NCBI GenBank assembly: GCA_937980205.1
Contig: CALJKW010000076.1
Span: 360,552 to 424,551 of the forward strand
Reading direction: 5' to 3'
Length of the DNA stretch: 64,000 bases
Origin: an uncultured Myxococcales bacterium
GTDB taxonomy: Bacteria; Myxococcota; Myxococcia; Myxococcales; Myxococcaceae
The first letter of the stretch is position 1. Each line of letters begins with the position of its first letter. Under the pieces are notes generated by a model that worked only from the letters and a program-made list of their open reading frames with translations, was not told where the DNA came from and ran no database searches. The translations under genes and the position numbers were made by a program. Positions 34,257 through 41,703 of this stretch are shown here, piece by piece.

Positions 34257-34709
34257 ATGAGCGCCATGCGCTCACTGCTCCTCGCCGGCGTCCTGTTCTG
34301 CGCGTGTGCTCCGAATGACCCGTTCGTCGGTACGTACAACGTGACGGTGTCCGGCACCGAGACCGAGACCGCTCCGCAGAACACCTCGCGGAACATCGCC
34401 GGCATGGGCACCGTCGCCGTCACGCAGAACAAGGAGCGCATGGGCTACCTCGTCACCTTCGGCGAGAACTACCTGTGCAAGCTGCTCGCGACGCAGTCGA
34501 TGTCGGCGCCGAACGAGCTCACCATCGCCGACGGCCAGAGCTGCAACATCTCCGGCTTCACCGGCACGACGACGTCCGCGAAGCTCTCGATGGACACCGC
34601 GACGATGACGACCGCGACGCTGACGGTCTCTTACACGTTCACGTACACGCTGCTGTTCGTGAACCACGCCGGCACCGGGACGCGCACCTTCACCGGCCCT
34701 CGGCTCTAG
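34257..34709 (+). CDS. Small beta-rich lipoprotein
   Basis: 150 residues. Signal LLLAGVLFCAC with a Cys lipobox, then FVGTYNVTVSGTET, a Thr-rich beta-sandwich-like body with two cysteines (NYLCKLL, GQSCNISGF) and alternating Thr-Ala strands (TATMTTATLTVSYTFTYTLLF). Likely a lipid- or ligand-binding outer-membrane lipoprotein; no family recognised. Start at 34257 or the ATG nine bases later. Confidence 0.65.
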   Translation: MSAMRSLLLAGVLFCACAPNDPFVGTYNVTVSGTETETAPQNTSRNIAGMGTVAVTQNKERMGYLVTFGENYLCKLLATQSMSAPNELTIADGQSCNISGFTGTTTSAKLSMDTATMTTATLTVSYTFTYTLLFVNHAGTGTRTFTGPRL

Positions 34710-34728
34710 CAGGCTCCAGTCAGCCTGC
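34709..34728. terminator. Stem-loop between convergent genes
   Basis: GCAGGCT, six bases, AGCCTGC: a perfect 7-bp hairpin that starts on the last base of the lipoprotein stop codon and ends just short of the opposite gene. Good candidate for a two-way terminator despite lacking a T-run. Confidence 0.5.
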
Positions 34729-34731
34729 GAG

Positions 34732-34947
34732 TCAGTCGCGCCGCTTGCGGCCGCCGAGGCTCGCGAAGAACAGCAGCGCGGTGCCGCCGGCGACGAGGCC
34801 GGCGCCGACGGGCTGCGGAATCGACACGGTCTTCTGGCGCTCGATCTCGACCACGCCGAGCAGCTGCTCCTTCTCGCGATACGGCACACCGCCGAACCAG
34901 AGCGCGAGCACGCCCAGCGTGTTGAGCGCCAGCCCCAAGATTCTCAC
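34732..34947 (-). CDS. Small two-helix membrane protein
   Basis: 71 residues from a GTG that overlaps the HEAT-protein stop (GTGA). Two hydrophobic segments (ILGLALNTLGVLALWFGGV and VGAGLVAGGTALLFFASL) bracket a charged loop (PYREKEQLLGVVEIERQKT), ending in GGRKRRD. It resembles small widespread two-TM envelope proteins of unknown function. Translational coupling implies it is made together with the HEAT lipoprotein. Confidence 0.65.
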   Translation of the reverse strand: MRILGLALNTLGVLALWFGGVPYREKEQLLGVVEIERQKTVSIPQPVGAGLVAGGTALLFFASLGGRKRRD

Positions 34948-36539
34948 GACCGGCGGATCTTCACCGCGAGCCGGCGAAGGTCCTCGTTCACCTTCTGGAA
35001 CTGGGTCTTGCCCTTCTCGTCGGCGATCTGCTTGTCGAGGCCGCTGATCTGGTCCTGCGCGGTCTTCGCCGCTTCCTTCGAGTCGTGCACGAGCCAGTCG
35101 ATGCCCTGGATGATGGCGAGGCGCGTCTCGAGGTTCTCCTCGGTGAGGACCTTCATCAGGTCCGCGACGAGCGCCGGGTTCTTGCTGCGGCCGACCTCGT
35201 AGGCCGCGCGGGCGCGCACGCCCTCGTGCCCGTCGGTGAGCTTCTTCGCCCAGCACGGGGCCTCGCCCTTACACTCCTTGGCCGCCTCGAGAATTTTCCG
35301 CCACTTGGTGATCTTGTCCTTGTGCTCCTGGATCGCCTTCGGCAGGTCCTTGCAGCCCTTCACCTCGTCGTCTTCTTTGCACTCGGCGGTGAAGAGCTTC
35401 TCCTCGTCCTCGAGCCACTTGTTGAAGACGGGCAGCTCGCGGTCATCGCCGAGCATCGCGACGCCTTCCATCGACTCCTGGCGCGCGTCCCACGGGCCCT
35501 TGCTGCCGGTCTTGATGAGGTTGGGAATCGCGTCGCGGCCGCCGATGCGCACCAGCGCGCGCACGTACTCTTCACGCGCGGTGCCTTCGCCCTCGTCGAG
35601 CATGTCGGCCAGCGCCTTCGCGCCCGCGGTGCTGCGGAGGCGGCCGAGCGCGTCGGCGGCGCGGATGCGGACGAACAGCTTGATGTCGAGCATCTCGCTG
35701 TTGAACTTGAGCGCGTTGAGCAGACCCTTCTCGGCCTTCGGCTCGTGCAGGTCTCCGAGCACCTGCGCCGCCTTCGCGGTCAGCGCCGGCGCGAGGATCT
35801 TGTTCTTCTCGGCCCAGGCGAAGCGCTCTTTGTCGGTGCCCTCGAGCACGCCGAGCAGCTTCGGGCCGACGGTCTCGCCGATCTGGTACAGCGAGTAGCT
35901 CGACTCGACGTAGAACGAGACGCCGCGGCGCTCCTTGAACATCATGTCGATGAGCGCATCGGTGGCCTCGGGGTCGCGGATGTCGCCCAGCGCCTGAATC
36001 GCCTTCTTCGAGAGGAACGGCTCGGTGTTCTCGTCACGCGCGAACTTGATGAGCGGCTGCGTCGCCTCTTTCGCCTTCATCTCGCCCAGGCCCTCGATGG
36101 CGGCGATGACGGTGTAGTTGTCCTTGAGGTTGAGCATCTTCAGCAGCGCCGGAGCCGCCTTCGGGTCGGCGATGTTGCCGAGCGCCACCGCGATCTCCTT
36201 GTTCATGCCCTTCGAGTCGCCCTCGGCCGCGGTCCAGTCGATGGCGTCGGTGAGCGGGTCGACCGAAGACGGGTCTTTCAGCTCGCCGAGGATCTGCGCG
36301 AGCTTCGCCTTCACGTCGGGAGCCTTCTCTTCCGCGAGCCGCTTGTGCAGCATCGGCACGAACGACTTGTCGAGCGTCTTCAAGCTGCGAAGGTCGTCGA
36401 CCCTGCGAAGCTTGTCCTTCTTGTTCTTCGCCCCGCTGATCGCCTTCTCCCAGTACTCGGGCTTGTTGGGATCGCCTTTGCACCCGGCGAACGAGAACGC
36501 GAGCGACACCCCCACCAGAACGAGAAAGAGATTTCTCAT
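34944..36539 (-). CDS. HEAT-repeat lipoprotein
   Basis: 531 residues. Signal with lipobox (LAFSFAGC, about Cys20). Then repeated helix pairs of HEAT/PBS-lyase type through most of the length, with recurring patterns such as AVALGNIADPKAAPALLKML, IQALGDIRDPEATDALIDMM and ADALGRLRSTAGAKALADML. A Lys/Cys-containing insert sits around 370-430, and further repeats follow near the C-terminus. Probably a protein-binding scaffold anchored to a membrane. The upstream 54 bases are shared with divergent fmt. Confidence 0.85.
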   Translation of the reverse strand: MRNLFLVLVGVSLAFSFAGCKGDPNKPEYWEKAISGAKNKKDKLRRVDDLRSLKTLDKSFVPMLHKRLAEEKAPDVKAKLAQILGELKDPSSVDPLTDAIDWTAAEGDSKGMNKEIAVALGNIADPKAAPALLKMLNLKDNYTVIAAIEGLGEMKAKEATQPLIKFARDENTEPFLSKKAIQALGDIRDPEATDALIDMMFKERRGVSFYVESSYSLYQIGETVGPKLLGVLEGTDKERFAWAEKNKILAPALTAKAAQVLGDLHEPKAEKGLLNALKFNSEMLDIKLFVRIRAADALGRLRSTAGAKALADMLDEGEGTAREEYVRALVRIGGRDAIPNLIKTGSKGPWDARQESMEGVAMLGDDRELPVFNKWLEDEEKLFTAECKEDDEVKGCKDLPKAIQEHKDKITKWRKILEAAKECKGEAPCWAKKLTDGHEGVRARAAYEVGRSKNPALVADLMKVLTEENLETRLAIIQGIDWLVHDSKEAAKTAQDQISGLDKQIADEKGKTQFQKVNEDLRRLAVKIRRS

Positions 36540-36593
36540 AGCGCGCGCGCACTAGGCCATGTGCCCTCCCAGGCGTCAACGTAAAGTGAAGGC

Positions 36594-37541
36594 ATGCCGC
36601 GCATCGTCTTCATGGGCACTCCCGAGTTCGCCGCCGCCTCGCTGCGCGCCTGCCTCTCCCTCGGAGACGTCGTCGCCGTCGTCACCCAGCCCGACAAGCC
36701 CAAGGGTCGCGGCCAGGAGCTCTCGATCTCCGCGGTGAAGGCCCTCGCCCTCGAGAAGGGCCTGCCCGTGCTGCAGCCGCCGAAGATTCGCAACACCCCG
36801 TTCGCGTCCGAGCTCGCGGCCTTCGAGCCCGACGTCGCCGTCGTCGCCGCGTACGGGAAGATCCTCCCGAAAGACGTGCTCGACACTCCGCGCATGGGCT
36901 GCGTCAACGTCCACGGCTCGCTGTTGCCGCGCTACCGCGGCGCCGCCCCGATCCAGTGGGCCATCGCCAACGGAGACGCGAAGACCGGCGTGTGCCTGAT
37001 GAAGATGGACGAGGGCATGGACACCGGCCCCGTCTTCGCGTCGGGCACCGTGCCCATCGCGCCCGACGAGACGTCTCCGACGCTCTACGACAAGCTCCAG
37101 CGGCTCGGCGCCGCGCTGCTCGAAGAGCACCTCTTGCCGTACCTCGACGGCCAGCGGCCGCCCGTGCCGCAGCCGGCCGAGGGCGTCGTCATGGCGCCGA
37201 TGATTCAGAAAGAGGACGGGCGGGTCGACTTCGCGAAGAGCGCCGTCGAGCTCGAGCGCCGCCTGCGCGCGTTCACGCCCTGGCCGGGCCTCTACACGTC
37301 GTTCGGCGGCCAGGGCCTCAAGCTGCTCGCGGTGAAGGTGGGGCAGGGCGCGGGGAAGCCCGGCGAGGTGCTCGCCGCCGGCAACGACGGCATCGAGGTC
37401 GCGTGTGGGGCGGGCAGCCTGGTCGTCACGCAGCTGCAGCCCGAGGGGAAGCGCCCGATGGACGCGGCCGGCTTCCTCTCGTCGCGGAAGATCGAAAGAG
37501 GTTCGACGCCCTTCGGCCAGTCTGCCGCTCACATGAGTTGA
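36594..37541 (+). CDS. fmt: Methionyl-tRNA formyltransferase
   Basis: Formylates initiator Met-tRNA using 10-formyl-THF. 315 residues. Opens with MPRIVFMGTPEFAAASL, includes VVTQPDKPKGRGQEL, the catalytic Asn-His region VNVHGSLLPRYRGAAPIQWA, and TGVCLMKMDEGMDTGPV with the catalytic Asp. The C-terminal OB-type tRNA-binding domain starts near residue 205. def (peptide deformylase), a common neighbour, is not adjacent here. Downstream come the AroQ-like gene and rsmB; fmt-rsmB proximity is common in bacteria. Confidence 0.95.
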   Translation: MPRIVFMGTPEFAAASLRACLSLGDVVAVVTQPDKPKGRGQELSISAVKALALEKGLPVLQPPKIRNTPFASELAAFEPDVAVVAAYGKILPKDVLDTPRMGCVNVHGSLLPRYRGAAPIQWAIANGDAKTGVCLMKMDEGMDTGPVFASGTVPIAPDETSPTLYDKLQRLGAALLEEHLLPYLDGQRPPVPQPAEGVVMAPMIQKEDGRVDFAKSAVELERRLRAFTPWPGLYTSFGGQGLKLLAVKVGQGAGKPGEVLAAGNDGIEVACGAGSLVVTQLQPEGKRPMDAAGFLSSRKIERGSTPFGQSAAHMS

Positions 37542-37645
37542 GCACGGCGTGCCCGCGCGCTGCGTCTGTCGCCGCGGGGCGCGACGCTCGCGTCGCGTGC
37601 GCGCGGGTGTTCAACTCGAGTGAGCCGCGGAATAAGGTCGTGTTC

Positions 37646-38461
37646 GTGCCCTCGCGCGTTCTGCTCCTGCACGGCCCCAACCTGAACCTGCTGCTCGATC
37701 TGCCCTCGCTCGACGCCGAGCTCGAGGAGCAGGCCGAGCGCCTCGGCGTCGACCTGCACGTGTTTCAGGCGAACTCTGAAGGGGCGCTCGTCGACGCCGT
37801 CCACGCCGAGCGCACGCGCGTGTCGGGCATCATCGTGAACGCCGCGCGGCTGGCCCCCACGGCCGAGGTGCTGGCCGAGGCCATCGCGCTGGTGAAGCGG
37901 CCCGCCGTCGAGGTCGTGCTCGACGCAGCCGCGAAGTCGCGCTCGGCGCTGAAGGGCGCGGTGCTCAAGCAGCTCACCGGGAAGGACGCGTACGCCGCCG
38001 CGCTCGACGCCATCGCCGCCGAGGTGCGAAACCAGCAGGGGCGCCCGACCGGCACGATGTTGCCCGCCGCGACCGTCACCGACGACGAGAACACCGGCCG
38101 CATCGACCAGAACGCGGTGAAGAAGACGCTCGGCCGCAAGACCACGTCGGATCGCGGCGGCGGCGGCACGGCTCCGAAGAAGACCATGGGCCGCAGCGAC
38201 GGCACCGCGAAGATCGCCGCGGCGGACGTGGGCCTGAGCCGCGCGGTGGTGAAGGCGAAGATCTCCGAGCGCCTGTCCGGCAAGCTCTCGCCCGCCGGCC
38301 TCGCGACCTGGGCGCGCAGCCAGTGGCAGCAGATTCAGCGCGGCGCCCCGGTCGAGAGCGGCCAGCGCGAGAAGCTCGAAGACGTGCTGCAGACGCTGCT
38401 GCTCGGCGCGTCGACCAAGGCGAATGATCACCAGCTCATCGAGCTGATGACGCAGCTGTGA
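37646..38461 (+). CDS. Degenerate type II dehydroquinase-like protein with extra C-terminal region
   Basis: About 271 residues. Residues 1-115 follow the AroQ fold: VLLLHGPNLNLL, LGVDLHVFQANSEGALVDAV, SGIIVNAARLAP and a last strand PAVEVVLDAAAKSRSAL. The lid loop carrying the catalytic Arg/Tyr (GTR-P--YG) is deleted, and the histidines of the HxxEG and HxSN segments are replaced by Ser/Leu/Asp. So it should not dehydrate dehydroquinate. Residues 130-271 are a linker plus a helical domain (KISERLSGKLSPAGLATWA), unrelated to AroQ. GTG at 37646 has AAGG at suitable distance; GTG at 37640 is an alternative. Placed between fmt and rsmB and overlapping the latter by TGATG-type spacing. Likely a binding or regulatory protein. 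Confidence 0.7.
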   Translation: MPSRVLLLHGPNLNLLLDLPSLDAELEEQAERLGVDLHVFQANSEGALVDAVHAERTRVSGIIVNAARLAPTAEVLAEAIALVKRPAVEVVLDAAAKSRSALKGAVLKQLTGKDAYAAALDAIAAEVRNQQGRPTGTMLPAATVTDDENTGRIDQNAVKKTLGRKTTSDRGGGGTAPKKTMGRSDGTAKIAAADVGLSRAVVKAKISERLSGKLSPAGLATWARSQWQQIQRGAPVESGQREKLEDVLQTLLLGASTKANDHQLIELMTQL

Positions 38462-39834
38462 TGAAGAAGCCTCGCAAGAAGGGGCCGGCGGCGAAAAAGG
38501 GGGCAGCCCCCATTTCCGAAAGACCGCCTGGGCCGAGCTCGGCGCCCCCCGGCCGGCAAAGGGGACAGTCCCCATTTTCGCCTCGAAGAAGCCAGTCCCC
38601 GCGCGCGCTGGCGATCAACATCCTCGCTCGCGTCCGCGCGACCGACGCCTTCCTCAACGTCGTGCTCGACGCCGCGCTCGACGAGCACCGCCCCGACGCC
38701 CGCGACGCCGCGCTGGTGACCGAGCTCTGCTACGGCAGCACGCGCAGGCAGCTGCAGCTCGACGAGGCGATCGCGGCCGTCGCCGACCGCAAGCTCGAGA
38801 AGATCGAAGACCGCGTCCTCGCCGCGCTGCGCATCGGCGCCTATCAGCGCTGGTTCATGCGCGTGCCGGTGCACGCCGCCGTCGGCGCCACCGTCGAGGC
38901 CGTGAAAGAGGTCGGCCTGCACCGCGCCACGGGCTTCGTCAACGCGCTGCTCCGCAAGCTCGGCGACGAGCCGCCGAAGGGCAGCGGCCACCCCCAGTGG
39001 ATGGTCGATCGCTGGACGCGCCACTTCGGCCCCGAGAAGACCGCCGCGATGCTCGAGGCCGACAACCTGGCCCCGCCCGTCGTCGCCCGCATCAACTCGA
39101 CGCGCACCACCCGCGACGAGCTGCTCGCCGCGCTGCCCGGCGCGAAGGCCACGACCGTCTCGCCCGTCGGCGTCGTGCTGCCCTCGGGCCAGCCCGAAGA
39201 GCTGTACGGCTTCACCGAAGGGCTCTGGCAGGTGCAGGACGAGGCCGCGCAGCTCGTCGGCCTCTACGCCTCCGTGCCGAAGGGCGCGCGCGTGCTCGAC
39301 GCCTGCGCTGCGCCCGGCGGCAAGTCGTGCCACCTCGCCGAGACCTGCAGCGTCGTCTCGACCGACGTGCACGCCCACAAGCTGACCAAGATCCGCCAGG
39401 AAGCCGAGCGGCTGGGCGTGAAGCTCGAGGTGCACAAGGCCGACGCCGCGAAGCTGCCCGAGGCGCTCGGCGAGTTCGACGCGGTGCTGCTCGACGCGCC
39501 CTGCTCGGGGCTCGGCACGCTGCGCCGCCACCCCGAGCTGCGCTGGCGCCGAAGGCCTGAAGACATTCCGCGGCTCGCCAGCCTGCAGCGCGCGCTGCTC
39601 GAGAGCTGCCAGCAGCGCGTGAAGCCCGGCGGCCTGCTCGTCTACGCCGTCTGCACCACCGAGCCCGAAGAAGGCGCCGACCAGGTCGAGCTGTTCCTGC
39701 GCTCGCACCCCGACTTCACCGCCGAGGCGCCGCAGGGCCTGTCGTTTCCCACGTGGCAGGGGTACCTGCGCACGCTGCCCGGCCCCGAGGGCATGGACGG
39801 CTTCTTCGCCGCGCGGCTGCGGAAGATGTACTGA
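38461..39834 (+). CDS. rsmB: 16S rRNA m5C967 methyltransferase
   Basis: 457 residues. Residues about 45-175 form the NusB-like RNA-binding domain (ALAINILARVRATDAFLNVVL, LVTELCYGSTRRQ). The SAM-dependent m5C methyltransferase domain follows with DACAAPGGKS (SAM motif I), DAPCSGLGTLRRHPELRW (motif IV, Cys) and VYAVCTTEPEEG (motif VI, the catalytic Cys). The first 40 residues are an unusual basic, Pro-rich leader that is encoded by two palindromic repeats and may not be part of the folded enzyme. The ATG follows the previous stop within the same four bases. Confidence 0.92.
   Translation: MKKPRKKGPAAKKGAAPISERPPGPSSAPPGRQRGQSPFSPRRSQSPRALAINILARVRATDAFLNVVLDAALDEHRPDARDAALVTELCYGSTRRQLQLDEAIAAVADRKLEKIEDRVLAALRIGAYQRWFMRVPVHAAVGATVEAVKEVGLHRATGFVNALLRKLGDEPPKGSGHPQWMVDRWTRHFGPEKTAAMLEADNLAPPVVARINSTRTTRDELLAALPGAKATTVSPVGVVLPSGQPEELYGFTEGLWQVQDEAAQLVGLYASVPKGARVLDACAAPGGKSCHLAETCSVVSTDVHAHKLTKIRQEAERLGVKLEVHKADAAKLPEALGEFDAVLLDAPCSGLGTLRRHPELRWRRRPEDIPRLASLQRALLESCQQRVKPGGLLVYAVCTTEPEEGADQVELFLRSHPDFTAEAPQGLSFPTWQGYLRTLPGPEGMDGFFAARLRKMY
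38494..38580 (+). repeat. Pair of REP-like palindromes inside the rsmB leader
   Basis: Two related elements: AAAAAGGGGGCAGCCCCCATTTCC at 38494 onward with arms GGGGGC/GCCCCC, and CAAAGGGGACAGTCCCCATTTTCG near 38558 with arms GGGGAC/GTCCCC, each with one central base and the same flanks (A-rich left, ATTT right). The similar shape, repeated flank and 60-base spacing are like the GGGGACtGTCCCC palindromes that recur intergenically in many genomes and are linked to Y1/REP transposases. Both fall in frame. Confidence 0.6.
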
Positions 39835-39835
39835 C

Positions 39836-40132
39836 TCACTTCATCGCGTGGTCGAAGGCGACGCCGCTCAGCCGCAACGAGGCCGAGAGCTTCTCGCCGA
39901 TGTTCTCGATCGACGGCTTCACCTGCAGCACCTGCGCGATGGTCATCAGGTCGATGATCGCCTCGACTTCAGCGAGCGACAGCGACTCCACGTCGCAGAG
40001 GTCGATGACGACCTCCTGAGGCCTGTTGGCCCGAATCTCTTCCACCAGGGCCGTGCCCGCCGCGGCGATCTGCCCCGTGGCGATGATCTTCCCCACGCAC
40101 ACCCACAACCGATTGCCGCGCCGCTTCACCAT
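39836..40132 (-). CDS. STAS-domain protein
   Basis: 98 residues (a TTG start at 40156 would add eight). The visible layout, KRRGNRLWVCVGKIIA then EEVVIDLCDVESLSLAEVEAI and LMTIAQVLQVKPSIENIGEKL, matches the STAS fold of anti-anti-sigma factors and transporter C-terminal domains. The usual phosphorylated Ser in the central DLSxVxFMDSSG motif corresponds to the DLCDVESLSLAE region, which contains Ser but is diverged. It is a single-domain protein next to no kinase gene, so the partner is unknown. Convergent with rsmB. Confidence 0.6.
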   Translation of the reverse strand: MVKRRGNRLWVCVGKIIATGQIAAAGTALVEEIRANRPQEVVIDLCDVESLSLAEVEAIIDLMTIAQVLQVKPSIENIGEKLSASLRLSGVAFDHAMK

Positions 40133-40392
40133 CAGCCCCGTCGACCCCACTCTCAATTGCTAGCGGCGTTGATCGAATCGGCAATTTGATCGTGATGCCG
40201 GTTACAGGTGCGTGACGGTTACCGGCCGGCAGCGCCTTTTGCCTTTCAGGGGTGCGACCATACTCCAGCGACGGTCGGTTGACGTGCTGGAAGTCTCTTC
40301 TCCCCGCCGGTGGCCGCGTCCGGCATGCCTTCCGGCGATCGACCGAAGCGCGCGCCCCCTTGGGTGTTAGAGGTCAAACGGGGGGACCCGCC

Positions 40393-41670
40393 ATGGTCGA
40401 AGTCGCCATCATCGTCGTCCTCATCCTGCTCAACGGCTTCTTCTCCGGAGCGGAGATCGCCGTCGTCTCCGTGCGCAGGACCCGCCTGCAGGAGCTCGTC
40501 GAGTCGGGCATCGGCGCCGCGCGCGCCGTCGCGCGTCTGAAGGAGCAGCCCGAGCGCTTCCTCGCCACCGTGCAGATCGGCATCACCGTCGTCGGCGCCG
40601 CCGCCGCGGCGTACGGCGGCGCGTCGCTCGCCGTCCGCCTCGAGCCGGTGCTGCGCCGCGTCCCCGCGCTCGAAACCCACGCCGACGACGTCGCGCTCGG
40701 CCTGGTCATCGTCGCGGTGTCGTTTCTCTCCATCGTCCTCGGCGAGCTCGTGCCGAAGTCGCTCGCGCTGCGCAGCGCCGAGAAGTACGCGCTGGCGGTC
40801 GGCTGGGTGCTGCTCGCGCTGTCGTGGCTCGCCCGGCCGTTCGTGTGGCTGCTCACCGCGACGTCGAACCTCGTGCTGCGGCCCTTCGGAGACCAGACGA
40901 CGTTCACCGAGACGCGCCACTCGGCCGACGAGCTGCAGCAGCTCGTCGACGAGGCGACCGTCGCAGGCACGGTCCACGCGAAGGCAGGGGAGATCGCCTC
41001 GCGCGCGCTCGAGCTGCCGCGCCTCGACGCGGCCGACGTCATGGTGCCACGCCCCGAGGTCGTGACCCTGCAGCGGAGCGCGCCGCCCGACGAGGTGCGC
41101 CGCGTTCTGCTCGAGCGCACCCACAGCCGCATGCCGGTGCTCGACGGGCCGCACCGCGTGGCGGGCTACGTCGCGGTGAAAGATCTCCTCGTCCTCGCGT
41201 GGGAGCAGCGGCTCGTCGTGCTCGAAGACGTGCTGCGGCCCGCCTACTTCGTCACGCCCAACACGTCCGCGGTCGAGCTGCTCGAGCAGATGCAGGCGCG
41301 CCACAACCCGTTCGCCGTCGTCATCGACGACCGCGGCGCGCTGCTCGGCATCGTCACCCTCGAGGATCTGCTCGAGGAGATGGTCGGAGACATCTTGAGC
41401 GAGCACGCGCCGCCGAGCCCGCGGCTCATCACCACCGAGCCCGACGGCTCTGCGGTGGTCGCGGGCGCGACGCCGGTGCGCGACGTGAACCGACTGCTCG
41501 GGCTCGAGCTGCCCGAGAGCGACGACTTCACCACGGTCGCCGGCCTGTGCCTTCAGCTCGCGGGCCACATCCCCGCGCGAGGAGCTCGCTTCGACACCGC
41601 GGGCGTCACGCTCGAAGTGCTCGAGGCGTCGCCCCGCCGCATTCGCAGCCTGCGGGTGAAGAAGCTTTGA
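40393..41670 (+). CDS. CNNM/HlyC-CorC-type transporter-like protein
   Basis: 425 residues, with a strong GGGGGGA site 7-8 bases upstream of the ATG. N-terminal DUF21/CNNM membrane domain with about four hydrophobic segments (VEVAIIVVLILLNGFFSGAE, ALGLVIVAVSFLSIVLGELV, LAVGWVLLALSW, PFVWLLTATSN) and the ELVPK motif. A CBS pair (about 215-330, AADVMVPRP, RVAGYVAVKDLL, FAVVIDDRGALLGIVTLEDLLEE) and a CorC_HlyC C-terminal domain complete it. Members transport or regulate Mg2+ or other divalent cations. No riboswitch could be recognised in the 236-base upstream gap. Confidence 0.92.
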   Translation: MVEVAIIVVLILLNGFFSGAEIAVVSVRRTRLQELVESGIGAARAVARLKEQPERFLATVQIGITVVGAAAAAYGGASLAVRLEPVLRRVPALETHADDVALGLVIVAVSFLSIVLGELVPKSLALRSAEKYALAVGWVLLALSWLARPFVWLLTATSNLVLRPFGDQTTFTETRHSADELQQLVDEATVAGTVHAKAGEIASRALELPRLDAADVMVPRPEVVTLQRSAPPDEVRRVLLERTHSRMPVLDGPHRVAGYVAVKDLLVLAWEQRLVVLEDVLRPAYFVTPNTSAVELLEQMQARHNPFAVVIDDRGALLGIVTLEDLLEEMVGDILSEHAPPSPRLITTEPDGSAVVAGATPVRDVNRLLGLELPESDDFTTVAGLCLQLAGHIPARGARFDTAGVTLEVLEASPRRIRSLRVKKL

Positions 41671-41703
41671 CCTGCCCGCGCGCACGGCGCTAAGCGCGCG
41701 CGC

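Noticed and set aside
40157..40392. Metal-sensing riboswitch before the CNNM-type gene
   Set aside because: No yybP-ykoY or M-box consensus was seen; only weak inverted pieces around ccggttac, which do not form a perfect stem.
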